Source of the DNA: Cryobacterium melibiosiphilum
GTDB lineage: Bacteria; Actinomycetota; Actinomycetes; Actinomycetales; Microbacteriaceae
Direction of reading: 5' to 3'
Length of the DNA stretch: 43,025 nucleotides
Assembly: GCF_003602235.1 (NCBI RefSeq)
Contig: NZ_QZVS01000060.1
Location: 1 to 43,025 of the forward strand
The notes beneath the pieces are model-generated. The model did not search any database and was not told where the DNA came from. It was given only the letters and a program-made list of their open reading frames with translations. The position numbers and the translations under genes are program-made. Position 1 is the first letter of the stretch. Each line of letters starts with the position of its first letter. This document shows positions 18,788 through 26,392 of the stretch, in pieces.

Positions 18788-19707
18788 ACGGGAGCAAAAT
18801 CGTTGAGGCTGCGCAGTGCTCGCGCCGCGAGGTCGTGCCCCTGGCTGAGTCGCTCTTCAACGGATGCGCCCGCCAGGTATCCCGCGAGATAGCCCGCCGC
18901 AAACGCGTCGCCGGCCCCGACGACCTCCAGAACCTCGACCGTGTGAGCGGGCACAAATGTTTCCGTGTCGGCCGTCACCTGGGTGGCGCCCACTGAACCG
19001 TTCTTGATGACCAGGGCCCCGGGCGCGTGGAGGTGACGGAAGAGGTGCTGCGGATCGTCGATGCCCCACAGCGCCTGGGCCTCGTCGAGACCGACGAACA
19101 CGATGTCAGCGCGGCGGGCGAGGTCCAGAAGTGCGGGAGCGGCGGCCTCTGGCGACCAGAGACCAGGTCGGTAATTGACATCGAACGACACCGTGGTGGC
19201 GAATCCTGCTGCGGCGGTGAAGACGGCATCCAGCATGGCATGGCATTCCGGTGACAGGCCGGCGGTGATTCCCGAGACGTGCACCACTGGTGTCGCGGCC
19301 CAATCGATGCCTTCGAGCAGGTGGGGGGTCATCGTGGATGCTGCGGATCCGCTGCGGTAGTAGTAGACCGAAGTGGATGCCCGACCCGGGTCCTTGAAGT
19401 AGACGCCGGTCGGAGCATCCGGCAGTACCCGAACCCGTGACGTGATCACGTTGTGCTTGCTGAGTTCTGCCAGCAAACGCCGACCCAAGGGGTCGTCGCC
19501 CACCTGGCTGAGCCATTCTGCGGAGTGCCCCAGCTCGCTGAGATAGAGGGCGACTGTGGATTCGGCTCCCCCCAGAGACAGAGTGAACAGCTCGGCGTGT
19601 TCGAGGTCGTCGGCCGTGGTGGGGGCGACCAGGACCATGGTTTCGCCGATGCAGAGCACCGGTGCGCGACCGGTCACTGCGTGATCAGTGAGTGCGGGTA
19701 TGGGCAT
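18784..19707 (-). CDS. kdgK: 2-keto-3-deoxygluconate kinase, PfkB family
   Basis: The protein (about 307 residues) phosphorylates KDG to KDPG with ATP. It is a ribokinase-family enzyme. The opening PVLCIGETMVLVAP and LGGAESTVALYLSELGH contain the substrate-side Gly/Asn region. The anion-hole and catalytic Asp motif VGAGDAFAAGYLAGYLAG lies near the C-terminus. A YYYRSGSAASTM segment is typical of KDG kinases. The start is ambiguous between GTG 19713 and ATG 19707; both overlap the end of tctA. It overlaps iclR by ATGA. The following eda makes the assignment strong. Confidence 0.9.
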   Translation of the reverse strand: MPIPALTDHAVTGRAPVLCIGETMVLVAPTTADDLEHAELFTLSLGGAESTVALYLSELGHSAEWLSQVGDDPLGRRLLAELSKHNVITSRVRVLPDAPTGVYFKDPGRASTSVYYYRSGSAASTMTPHLLEGIDWAATPVVHVSGITAGLSPECHAMLDAVFTAAAGFATTVSFDVNYRPGLWSPEAAAPALLDLARRADIVFVGLDEAQALWGIDDPQHLFRHLHAPGALVIKNGSVGATQVTADTETFVPAHTVEVLEVVGAGDAFAAGYLAGYLAGASVEERLSQGHDLAARALRSLNDFAPV

Positions 19708-21190
19708 GAGCACGAATCTTTCTGGCTATGAGGAGGGATCGAATCACCGGGACCGTAACTGCCAGAAGGCTCAGCAGGAGCAGGAAAACGGCGATCGGGC
19801 TGGTGTACAGGGCAGCTCCCTCGTCGATGAGGAGCGCGCGACGCAGGTTGCCTTCGGCGAGCGGACCCAGGATGAGTCCAAGAACCAAGGGACCGGCCGG
19901 AAAATTGAATCTTTTCATGACCAGAGCCAGCAGCCCGAAAGCGAACATGACGCCGACATCGAAAACACTGTTCTGAACGGCAAACGTGCCTACGAGACAG
20001 AACACGATGATCACGGCCCAGAGGTAGCGCTGGGGCAGGGTGAGAAGTTTCACGACGCCGCGCATTCGCACGAGGGCGAGGCCCAGGGCCAGAATCGTGG
20101 CGGCGATCATGATGGTCGCAAGGCTGAAAACGAGGTCGGGGTGGTTGACGAAGAGCCCTGGCCCGGGCTGCAGGCCCCAGACCACCATGGAGCCGATCAT
20201 GACCGCCATCACGGAGTCGCCCGGAACGCCGAGGGCGAGGGTCGTCATGACCGAACCGCCCATCGTCGCCGTGCTGGCGCTGTCGGGAGCGGCCACGCCC
20301 TCCAAAGAGCCCGTGCCGAATTTTTCCGGAGTCTTGGACGCCCGTCGGGCTTGGTCCCAGCTGATGATGCCGGCGATGTCGCCGCCGACCGCGGGGACGA
20401 CGCCGACGACCAGCCCGACGCCGACACCGATTGCCGTGGGCTTACGCAGTTCGCGTCGCTGGGCGCGGTTCGGCCACCATTCGCCCAGCTGGGTGATGGG
20501 CTTGGGCGACTTGCCCTTGCGGGACTCGATGATCTGATTGAACAGTTCGGCGATGCCGAATAGCCCGATGATGGCTGCGATGAAGGGGATGCCCGAGCTC
20601 AGCTCCGGAATTCCGAATGTGAACCGGGTGTCACCCGTGATCGGGTCGCGTCCCACGGCCCCGAACAGCAGGCCGACAGCGCCTGCGATCAGACCTTTGG
20701 TCACATTGCCGCCGGAGACGCCGACCATCATGGTCAGCCCGAACACCACGAGGGCGAACATCTCGGCCGGCCCGAATCGCAGCGCGAAGGCGGCTACGGG
20801 CTGCGCAGCGAAAATCAAGATGAGGATGCCGGCCAGCGCGCCGACGGCGGACACCAGTGCAGAACTGGTCAGCGCTATCCCGGCACGACCGGCCTTGGCC
20901 ATGGGATAGCCGTCGAACGTCGTCGCGATCGATGCCGGGGTGCCGGGAGTGTTGATGAGAATCGCGGGAACACGGTCGCCGAACTGGGCGGCCACGTAGA
21001 TGGAGAGCAGAACGGCGAGCCCCTGAAGCGGCTCAAGGGTCAGGGTGAACCCCGCTGCGAGGGCTACGGCCATCGTGGCGCTGATGCCGGGCACCGCACC
21101 CACCAGGGTTCCCAGTAGAACGCCGACGACCAGGCACAGCCCGATGGTCGGGTCGATGAGGGCGGCGAAGCCGGTGATTGCGTCGTTCAT
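19685..21190 (-). CDS. tctA: Tripartite tricarboxylate transporter, large permease TctA
   Basis: This 501-residue membrane protein is the large subunit of a TTT importer driven by an ion gradient. TctA hallmarks are GTLVGAVPGISATMAVALAAGFT near residue 25, AILINTPGTPASIATTFDGYPMAK near 75, and the second half-repeat VGVVPAVGGDIAGIISWDQARR with PGDSVMAVMIGSMVVWGLQPGP. Multiple membrane helices fill the protein. The true start is ATG 21190, which overlaps the tctB stop as ATGA; the open frame upstream is not coding. TTT systems usually carry di- and tricarboxylates; here the neighbours suggest a sugar acid. Confidence 0.93.
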   Translation of the reverse strand: MNDAITGFAALIDPTIGLCLVVGVLLGTLVGAVPGISATMAVALAAGFTLTLEPLQGLAVLLSIYVAAQFGDRVPAILINTPGTPASIATTFDGYPMAKAGRAGIALTSSALVSAVGALAGILILIFAAQPVAAFALRFGPAEMFALVVFGLTMMVGVSGGNVTKGLIAGAVGLLFGAVGRDPITGDTRFTFGIPELSSGIPFIAAIIGLFGIAELFNQIIESRKGKSPKPITQLGEWWPNRAQRRELRKPTAIGVGVGLVVGVVPAVGGDIAGIISWDQARRASKTPEKFGTGSLEGVAAPDSASTATMGGSVMTTLALGVPGDSVMAVMIGSMVVWGLQPGPGLFVNHPDLVFSLATIMIAATILALGLALVRMRGVVKLLTLPQRYLWAVIIVFCLVGTFAVQNSVFDVGVMFAFGLLALVMKRFNFPAGPLVLGLILGPLAEGNLRRALLIDEGAALYTSPIAVFLLLLSLLAVTVPVIRSLLIARKIRAHAHTRTH

Positions 21191-21678
21191 AGGGGTACCC
21201 GCAGCAGGAGTCCGAACAGCCCGTAGAGCACGGCCGTTGTGACTATCGGAAAGACGATCAGGGCCTTCGGCCCGCGAGCGCCGGTCACGAAGACCAGCGC
21301 CGCGAGGAACAAGACGGTCACCACGATGAAGTGCAGGTAGAGCCAGGCAACGCCGTATCCGACGATGAGGAGCAGAACGATAGCGAGCTGCATGAGCCCG
21401 TGTCGGCTGAGGGGGGCATTGCCGGATCGTTCCCGGTGGAAGAACGCCGCAACCGCCAGGGCTGCTCCTCCGACGATCAGCAGCATTCCCATCAGGGCGG
21501 GCCACCACGTGGGCCCGAAGGTCCCTTCGCTGCGTGACACGGTGATCGATTCCGACAGCACGATCACGCCAGCGCCAGCGGATGCCACGACGAGAGCTGC
21601 GAGAAAAGCGCTGCGCCGGGTAGGCACCACCATCAGCGCGGGAGTTTCGGGGTCGTGCTCGGGAGTGGTGTGCTCCAT
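21187..21678 (-). CDS. tctB: Tripartite tricarboxylate transporter, small permease TctB
   Basis: The protein (163 residues) has four predicted membrane helices (AFLAALVVASAGAGVIVL, WWPALMGMLLIVGGAALAV, LMQLAIVLLLIVGYGVAW and the C-terminal pair) and the weakly conserved TctB layout, including FGPTWWPALMG. The start is set at ATG 21678 by an AGGAGG seven bases or so upstream; an in-frame ATG at 21726 abuts the tctC stop and has no such site. It ends in an ATGA overlap with tctA. Confidence 0.9.
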   Translation of the reverse strand: MEHTTPEHDPETPALMVVPTRRSAFLAALVVASAGAGVIVLSESITVSRSEGTFGPTWWPALMGMLLIVGGAALAVAAFFHRERSGNAPLSRHGLMQLAIVLLLIVGYGVAWLYLHFIVVTVLFLAALVFVTGARGPKALIVFPIVTTAVLYGLFGLLLRVPL

Positions 21679-21725
21679 CGTGGTCGCCTCCTGTTCTACT
21701 GGGTCACCCGTGGTGTATGGGGTCA

Positions 21726-22712
21726 TCAGGAACCGGCCAGGAGCGAGGCGAAACGCTCACTCTCCGTCTGCACAAACGCGGTGGTGTCCGCCGCGGAGCG
21801 GAAGAACGGGATGTTTCCACCGCTTTCAATGAACTCGACATAGGCAGGGGCGGCAATGGCGTTCTTCAGCGCTGCTTCCAGCGTGGCCACGACATCTGTG
21901 GGCACACCGGCAGGTGCCCCGATGGCGGCCCAGCTGCCGATCACCACGTCGAAACCCAACTCGGTTGCGGTCGGCACGTCCGGCAATGCCGGAACCCGGT
22001 CGTCGGTGAGCACGGCCAGAACGCGAAGTCGCCCGTCTTTCTGGGCGGGAGCTGTCTCACCGATTCCGGCGACGACAGCATTGACCTGTCCGCCGACCGC
22101 GGCAGTGACAGCCGGTGCGCCGCCATCGAAGGGAACGTGGGTGAATTCCACCCCGGCGGCGAGGCCGAGGTCGGTAGCGCCGAGATTCCAGATCGAGCCG
22201 GGACCAGCGTTGGAGATGGAGATGCTGCCCGGGTCGGCTTCCGCGGCCACGATGAGTTCGTCGAGAGTCTGGAAGGGGCTGTCGACGGGAACCGCGATGC
22301 TGCCGGGCTGCGAATTCGCCTGCGCGATGAAATCGAAGTCCGCCGGGTCGATGTCATAGCCCTGATGGCCGAGAAGGCTGACCTCGACCGGCAAGACGGC
22401 GATCGTGTAGCCGTCTGCCGCGGTTCCGGCCAGGTACTGGATGCCGACACTGCCCGCGCCGCCCGGACGATTCTCGACGACGACGGACACGCCGAATTCG
22501 TCTTCCAGCTCTTTGGCCAGCGTGCGGGCCGTGAGGTCGGTTGCGCCACCCGCAGAGGTCGGCGTGAGAAAGGTGATGGTCTTGCTGGGGAACACGTCGC
22601 CCGTGGCCGCGACATCGGAGCGGTTGGCGCAGGCGGTGAGGGCGAGGGCCACGGAAACGACGGCGACGGCACCGAGGGTGCGCGTCGTACGACTCTTGTG
22701 AGTTGACATCAT
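21726..22712 (-). CDS. tctC: Tripartite tricarboxylate transporter substrate-binding lipoprotein TctC
   Basis: This protein of about 328 residues is the extracytoplasmic solute receptor of the TTT system. A lipoprotein signal peptide ends in the lipobox LTAC (Cys28). The Bug-family fold begins FPSKTITFLTPTSAGGATDL and includes VVENRPGGAGSVGIQYLAG, VPFDGGAPAVTAAVGGQV and the closing domain. Bug receptors bind carboxylates through backbone contacts, so the ligand cannot be read from sequence. The start is ATG 22712 or the adjacent ATG 22709. It is the first gene of the eight-gene operon and is preceded by a promoter with paired operators. Confidence 0.92.
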   Translation of the reverse strand: MMSTHKSRTTRTLGAVAVVSVALALTACANRSDVAATGDVFPSKTITFLTPTSAGGATDLTARTLAKELEDEFGVSVVVENRPGGAGSVGIQYLAGTAADGYTIAVLPVEVSLLGHQGYDIDPADFDFIAQANSQPGSIAVPVDSPFQTLDELIVAAEADPGSISISNAGPGSIWNLGATDLGLAAGVEFTHVPFDGGAPAVTAAVGGQVNAVVAGIGETAPAQKDGRLRVLAVLTDDRVPALPDVPTATELGFDVVIGSWAAIGAPAGVPTDVVATLEAALKNAIAAPAYVEFIESGGNIPFFRSAADTTAFVQTESERFASLLAGS

Positions 22713-22727
22713 TGTCTTTTCGTTTAT

Positions 22728-22764
22728 GTTGCGTACGGCGCAACACCGTTGCACCTAATGCAAC
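22728..22764 (-). promoter_or_regulatory. Tandem inverted-repeat operators over the KDG operon promoter
   Basis: Two inverted repeats of the same architecture lie side by side: GTTGCG-N5-CGCAAC at 22728-22744 and GTTGCA-N5-TGCAAC at 22748-22764. Each has perfect 6-bp arms around a 5-bp spacer. Their centres are 20 bp apart, about two helical turns, so dimers bound to both would sit on the same face. The second overlaps the -10 box. An IclR-family protein encoded in the same operon is the likely binder, probably as repressor. Confidence 0.65.
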
Positions 22765-22791
22765 TATACGGGCTTTGCTCATCACGAGCAA
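22763..22791 (-). promoter_or_regulatory. Sigma-70-type promoter of the tctCBA-kdgK-iclR-eda operon
   Basis: On the minus strand a -35 box TTGCTC (22791-22786) is separated by exactly 17 bp from a -10 box TATAGT (22768-22763). The expected start lies near 22756, inside the second inverted repeat, leaving a leader of roughly 45 bases before the tctC ATG. Confidence 0.6.
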
Positions 22792-23159
22792 GCATCGAAA
22801 CCGACCCGGCCCCGCTCGGGGAGCGGAGTTCAGGGGCCACGCGCCCTCCCGCCGGCCGACCCGATGCACCCTTCCGCTGAGCGCGCCGGCACAACTCCTG
22901 CTGATCGTGGCGACCGGCCCGGAACTACGGGCACGCTTGCCACGCTGACGACAGCGAGCAGGAGTTATGACGAGAGGCAGTGTTGACACTCGGCAGTCTC
23001 AGCGTCGGGAAATCCCTCGCCGACTGCGCTGCTCTGGCCCGGCTCGAACCATCTCGGCACCAGATCATCTCCATGCCCGACCGCATCTTCTGGCACTCTG
23101 CACCGGGCTCAGGCATCATCAGCACCGAACCGGAGTTGCAGGTTGACGTGCGGCAGTGT
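22792..23159. other. Intergenic region with a nested hairpin, no gene
   Basis: About 370 bp between the promoter of the KDG operon and the 3' end of the MFS gene. No convincing frame is present. The notable content is a three-tier inverted repeat at 22893-22966: outer arms AACTCCTGCT/AGCAGGAGTT, middle arms CGTGGC/GCCACG and inner arms GCCCG/CGGGC with a 6-base loop. It could be a terminator for the minus-strand MFS operon or a structured RNA. Confidence 0.45.
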
Positions 23160-24401
23160 TCAGGCCGCGCGCCAGCGGGCGCTCACCCGGTGCGCCATGA
23201 TGAGGCCGGCCACGACCTGAACGCCGCAGGCGCACAGCAGCAGGGTCAGGAGGCCGATGGCCGGGCTCGTGCCGCCGTAGACGATGCCGGCGATGACCGG
23301 GCCGAACGCGGCGACGAGGTAGCCGACCGCCTGCACGAATCCGGAGAAGCGCGAGGTCTCTGAGCTGTCGGGTGACCAGCTTCCGATGACGGTCAGGGCC
23401 AGCGGAAACGCTCCGGCACCGATGCCGATGAAGATGACTCCGAGCAGCGCGAGGGACTGACCGTCGATGGCGAGGCAGACATAGCCGGCAAAATAAGACC
23501 CCGCGAGCACCAGAACAGCCGAGCGCGGCGAGGAGATCCGCGCGACCAGGGAGGGCACGATCAGGGAGATCGGCACGGCGATGATGAGCAATAGACCTAC
23601 GAGTGCCCCCGCCGCCGAAGCCGACATGCCTTCGTCCTGAAAGAAGCGTGGCAGCCAGCTAATGGCGACATAGGACTGCAGGCCCTGGGTGCCGAAGTAG
23701 ACGGCGGTCGCCCACGCGCCCGCGTTGCGGGAGAGGCGCATGGCCTGTGCGGGGGCGGCAGTCTTCTGGTGCCGAACGGCGCCCCGGCTACCGACCACAA
23801 GCTCCACGTCACGTCGGCCGCCGGCCGGCCGCACACCCAGCCACACCCCCACCGCCACGATCATCGGCAACGCCCAGACACCGAGGCCGGCTCGCCAGGC
23901 GTACTCGCTCACCTGCGCCAGGGGAACGGAGAAGGTGCTCGCGGCGGCCACGCCCACGGCGATGGCGGCCGAGTACAGCGCGGTCATCATTCCGACCCGG
24001 TGCGCAAATTGCCGCTGCACAATGGCGGGCAGTAGCACGTTGACGATGGCACAGCCCGCGTAGGCCATCAGGCTTGCCGCGAAGAAGGCGACGGCCTCGG
24101 CGGCCACGGGGCGCAGCAGAGTGCCGACGGCCATCATGATGAGTCCGACCGACGACACGGCGGCCAGTCCCCACCGCCGCTCCAGACGCGGGGCGAGCGG
24201 CCCGACGATCGCGAAGACCAGAACAGGAAGGGCCGTGAGCACACCCACGAGGCTGGGTGCGATCTGCAGGGCGTGCTGGATATCGGGCAGCAGTGCTCCG
24301 ACGCTGCTCACCGCGGACCGAAGATTGATCGCCGTGAGCACGATGCTCACGCCCAGGAGCGCCGTCGTGCGCCCGGCCCGCGGACCGACAGGGAGTCGCA
24401 T
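23160..24401 (-). CDS. MFS transporter, CynX/NimT-like
   Basis: The 413-residue protein has about 12 hydrophobic segments and the CynX/NimT opening: ALLGVSIVLTAINLRSAVSSVGALLPDI, followed by GVLTALPVLVFAIVGPLAPRL. In this group E. coli CynX is linked to cyanate use and NimT (YeaN) to nitroimidazole export; many relatives have no known substrate. Its ATG overlaps the stop of the SnoaL-like gene by one base, so both are co-transcribed. In this neighbourhood it may import or export a small nitrogenous or acidic compound, but nothing in the sequence fixes that. Confidence 0.87.
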   Translation of the reverse strand: MRLPVGPRAGRTTALLGVSIVLTAINLRSAVSSVGALLPDIQHALQIAPSLVGVLTALPVLVFAIVGPLAPRLERRWGLAAVSSVGLIMMAVGTLLRPVAAEAVAFFAASLMAYAGCAIVNVLLPAIVQRQFAHRVGMMTALYSAAIAVGVAAASTFSVPLAQVSEYAWRAGLGVWALPMIVAVGVWLGVRPAGGRRDVELVVGSRGAVRHQKTAAPAQAMRLSRNAGAWATAVYFGTQGLQSYVAISWLPRFFQDEGMSASAAGALVGLLLIIAVPISLIVPSLVARISSPRSAVLVLAGSYFAGYVCLAIDGQSLALLGVIFIGIGAGAFPLALTVIGSWSPDSSETSRFSGFVQAVGYLVAAFGPVIAGIVYGGTSPAIGLLTLLLCACGVQVVAGLIMAHRVSARWRAA

Positions 24402-25396
24402 CAGCGTTGCCGTGCGGCCTCGATCTGTGCCAGCACCGCCACCTCATCGAAGATGCGATATTCCTGGCGCACCCGGCCGGCCTCGAGGTCATACTGCGAG
24501 ACGCCCATGATTTCGACCGGCGAACCGGTCACGGGCCCGTAGAGCGGCAACCCGGAATAGGTGCCCTTCATTCGCCACAGAACGGATGCGCGCAGCCCCC
24601 GCGACGGCGACGCGTGCACGGCGATATCGCGTACCTCCACCGTGGCGTCGGGAAAGGGTGCCAGAAAGCCCAGAAGATCGGCGCGTACTCCCTCGAGGCG
24701 GGTGACGGTGCGGTTCCGGCTGGTGTGCACGATCGCGTCCCGGGAATAGAAGTTTGCCACGCGGTCGAACCGGCGGGCCTGGATCACGTCGCGCCAGAGC
24801 GCGACCAGAAATTCGGCCTCTTCGGTGTGGGCCTCGGGTCGCGGTCCCGAGTCACCACAGACGACGGGGTTCACGGGTGCGGGGCGGCCGAACAGCCCAC
24901 CGGCACCGAGGGGCGACAGGTCGACGGGTGCGGCGGCGGCCACCGCGGCGGGGTCATGCCCGAGTCCGGCCACGACGGCCCACTCGTCACGCACCACCCA
25001 TTCCTCGGTGACGAGCCCATCGACGACGAGACAGACGGGCAGATTGCGCGAGACGGCGGTCTCGCCGAGCGCCGGCCCGTAGCTGCAGACCTCGCTCTGC
25101 CCGCCGGAGTGCAGCACCCGGTGGTGGCTGACGAACGAGGAGTCACCGCGGGGTTCCCAAATGACGTCTTCGCCGACACCGACGCGGTCGATGAACGAGG
25201 CCTTCTTGGCGAGCGAGCCGCGCACGACGCCGGCCACTCCCGTCGCGACCCCGGCCGCCCCACGCACGACGATGTCGTCGTGATACATGCCGGGAATGGC
25301 ACCGATACCGCCCGCAGCCCAGATGAGCTCGGTCCAGTCGAGAATGTACTGCTCGACGGTCTCAAAGGGTGCGTACGCCTGCGGACTCAACGTCAT
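24401..25396 (-). CDS. Double SnoaL/NTF2-like protein (second paralogue)
   Basis: The 331-residue protein contains two SnoaL-like (NTF2-fold) domains, about 10-140 and 195-325. The second is recognisable from FLVALWRDVIQARRFDRVANFYSRDAIVH, the region around LGFLAPFPDATVEVRDIAVH and VEIMGVSQYDLEAGRVRQEY. It is a diverged paralogue of the gene at 26389-27702. SnoaL-like proteins bind small molecules in a cone-shaped pocket and can be cyclases, hydratases, isomerases or non-enzymatic. GGAGG lies about ten bases before the ATG, and a 12-bp palindrome sits about 60 bp upstream. It forms a two-gene unit with the MFS transporter. Function unknown. Confidence 0.75.
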   Translation of the reverse strand: MTLSPQAYAPFETVEQYILDWTELIWAAGGIGAIPGMYHDDIVVRGAAGVATGVAGVVRGSLAKKASFIDRVGVGEDVIWEPRGDSSFVSHHRVLHSGGQSEVCSYGPALGETAVSRNLPVCLVVDGLVTEEWVVRDEWAVVAGLGHDPAAVAAAAPVDLSPLGAGGLFGRPAPVNPVVCGDSGPRPEAHTEEAEFLVALWRDVIQARRFDRVANFYSRDAIVHTSRNRTVTRLEGVRADLLGFLAPFPDATVEVRDIAVHASPSRGLRASVLWRMKGTYSGLPLYGPVTGSPVEIMGVSQYDLEAGRVRQEYRIFDEVAVLAQIEAARQR

Positions 25397-25454
25397 GAGT
25401 GAAAGACCTCCAGTGTGATCAATGCTGCAAACCTACCCCGTTTGCCGAAATAGT

Positions 25455-25466
25455 GCATACGTATGC
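25455..25466. promoter_or_regulatory. Perfect 12-bp palindrome upstream of the SnoaL/MFS unit
   Basis: GCATACGTATGC is a perfect palindrome with a central CG, 59-70 bp upstream of the SnoaL start in a 135-bp gap. Its core ATACGTAT recurs at 29352-29361 before the ABC importer. A shared LacI- or GntR-type regulator is a reasonable guess. Confidence 0.45.
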
Positions 25467-25531
25467 GAAATTTTGAGGAATGTTTATCGGTGGCCCCGTC
25501 CGCACACACATCAACGGTTCAGACCAGGCGG

Positions 25532-26392
25532 CTACCGGTCGCCGATACGTCGATACAGCTCCGGGCGGCGATCGGTGAACACGTTGTTCGACGTGCCCAG
25601 GGCTTTCGACCGTCCGGCTGCGAGGTCGATCGTGGCCATCACCATGGTCTCGGCCTGCGGCGGCTCCGTCGAGAGCAGCCACCCCTCATGACCGATGACG
25701 CAACTGCCGCCGGCGAAGGCCACCCCGCGTTCGGCGTCGCCGCGGTCGGAGATGACGATCGGCACGCTCGACGCGCGTGCGGCCGCCATCGCCAGCATGA
25801 TTTCCGGGATTCGCTCCCCGCGGGGGCGGCTGACGACCGGCCAGTTCACCGGTGCCACGATCACATCAGCGCCGGCCAGGGCGAGTGAGCGCGGAACCTC
25901 GGGAAACTCGAGGTCATAACAAATGGCCAGGCCGATGCGCCCCACCGCCGTCGACACCACCGGCGGCGCGGAGCTGCCTGCCGTGAAGAAACGCGGTTCG
26001 TCACCCCATAAATGCGTCTTGCGATAGGTGGCGATCACTCCCGCGCGCCCGAGCACGGCAGCGCTGGAGAACAGGCGGTCGCCCGAGACCTCAGCGAACC
26101 CGACGACGGCGATCGCGTCGCTCGGCAGGTGCCGGCCGAGCGCCCGCAGCCGGGGATCGTCGGCGCGAATCGACGAGGCCCGGGCCTCTTCGGGGCTGGC
26201 GAAGACATAGCCGCTCGTCGCCAGTTCCGGCAGCACGATGAGTCGCGCGCCGGCCGCTGCTGCAGCACGGATGTTCCCGCTCGCCTCGCGCAGATTGTCG
26301 TTCAGCCAGCCGATGCGCGGCCGCACCGACGGGGCCGCGACGATGACGGTATCGGCCAGCGGCACGGCATCCGCTTCACGGCCGATCATCAT
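25532..26392 (-). CDS. Carbon-nitrogen hydrolase, nitrilase superfamily
   Basis: The 286-residue protein has the nitrilase-superfamily catalytic triad: Glu56 in LPELATSGY, Lys125 in YRKTHLW and Cys158 in AICYDLEFPE. It would hydrolyse an amide, nitrile or carbamoyl C-N bond. The general pattern suits an omega-amidase or carbamoyl-amidase branch better than true nitrilases, but the branch is not certain. The ATG overlaps the stop of the SnoaL-like gene before it (ATGA). Standing between two SnoaL-like genes and downstream of the HisD-like gene, it probably acts on an amide intermediate of the same pathway. Confidence 0.87.
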   Translation of the reverse strand: MMIGREADAVPLADTVIVAAPSVRPRIGWLNDNLREASGNIRAAAAAGARLIVLPELATSGYVFASPEEARASSIRADDPRLRALGRHLPSDAIAVVGFAEVSGDRLFSSAAVLGRAGVIATYRKTHLWGDEPRFFTAGSSAPPVVSTAVGRIGLAICYDLEFPEVPRSLALAGADVIVAPVNWPVVSRPRGERIPEIMLAMAAARASSVPIVISDRGDAERGVAFAGGSCVIGHEGWLLSTEPPQAETMVMATIDLAAGRSKALGTSNNVFTDRRPELYRRIGDR

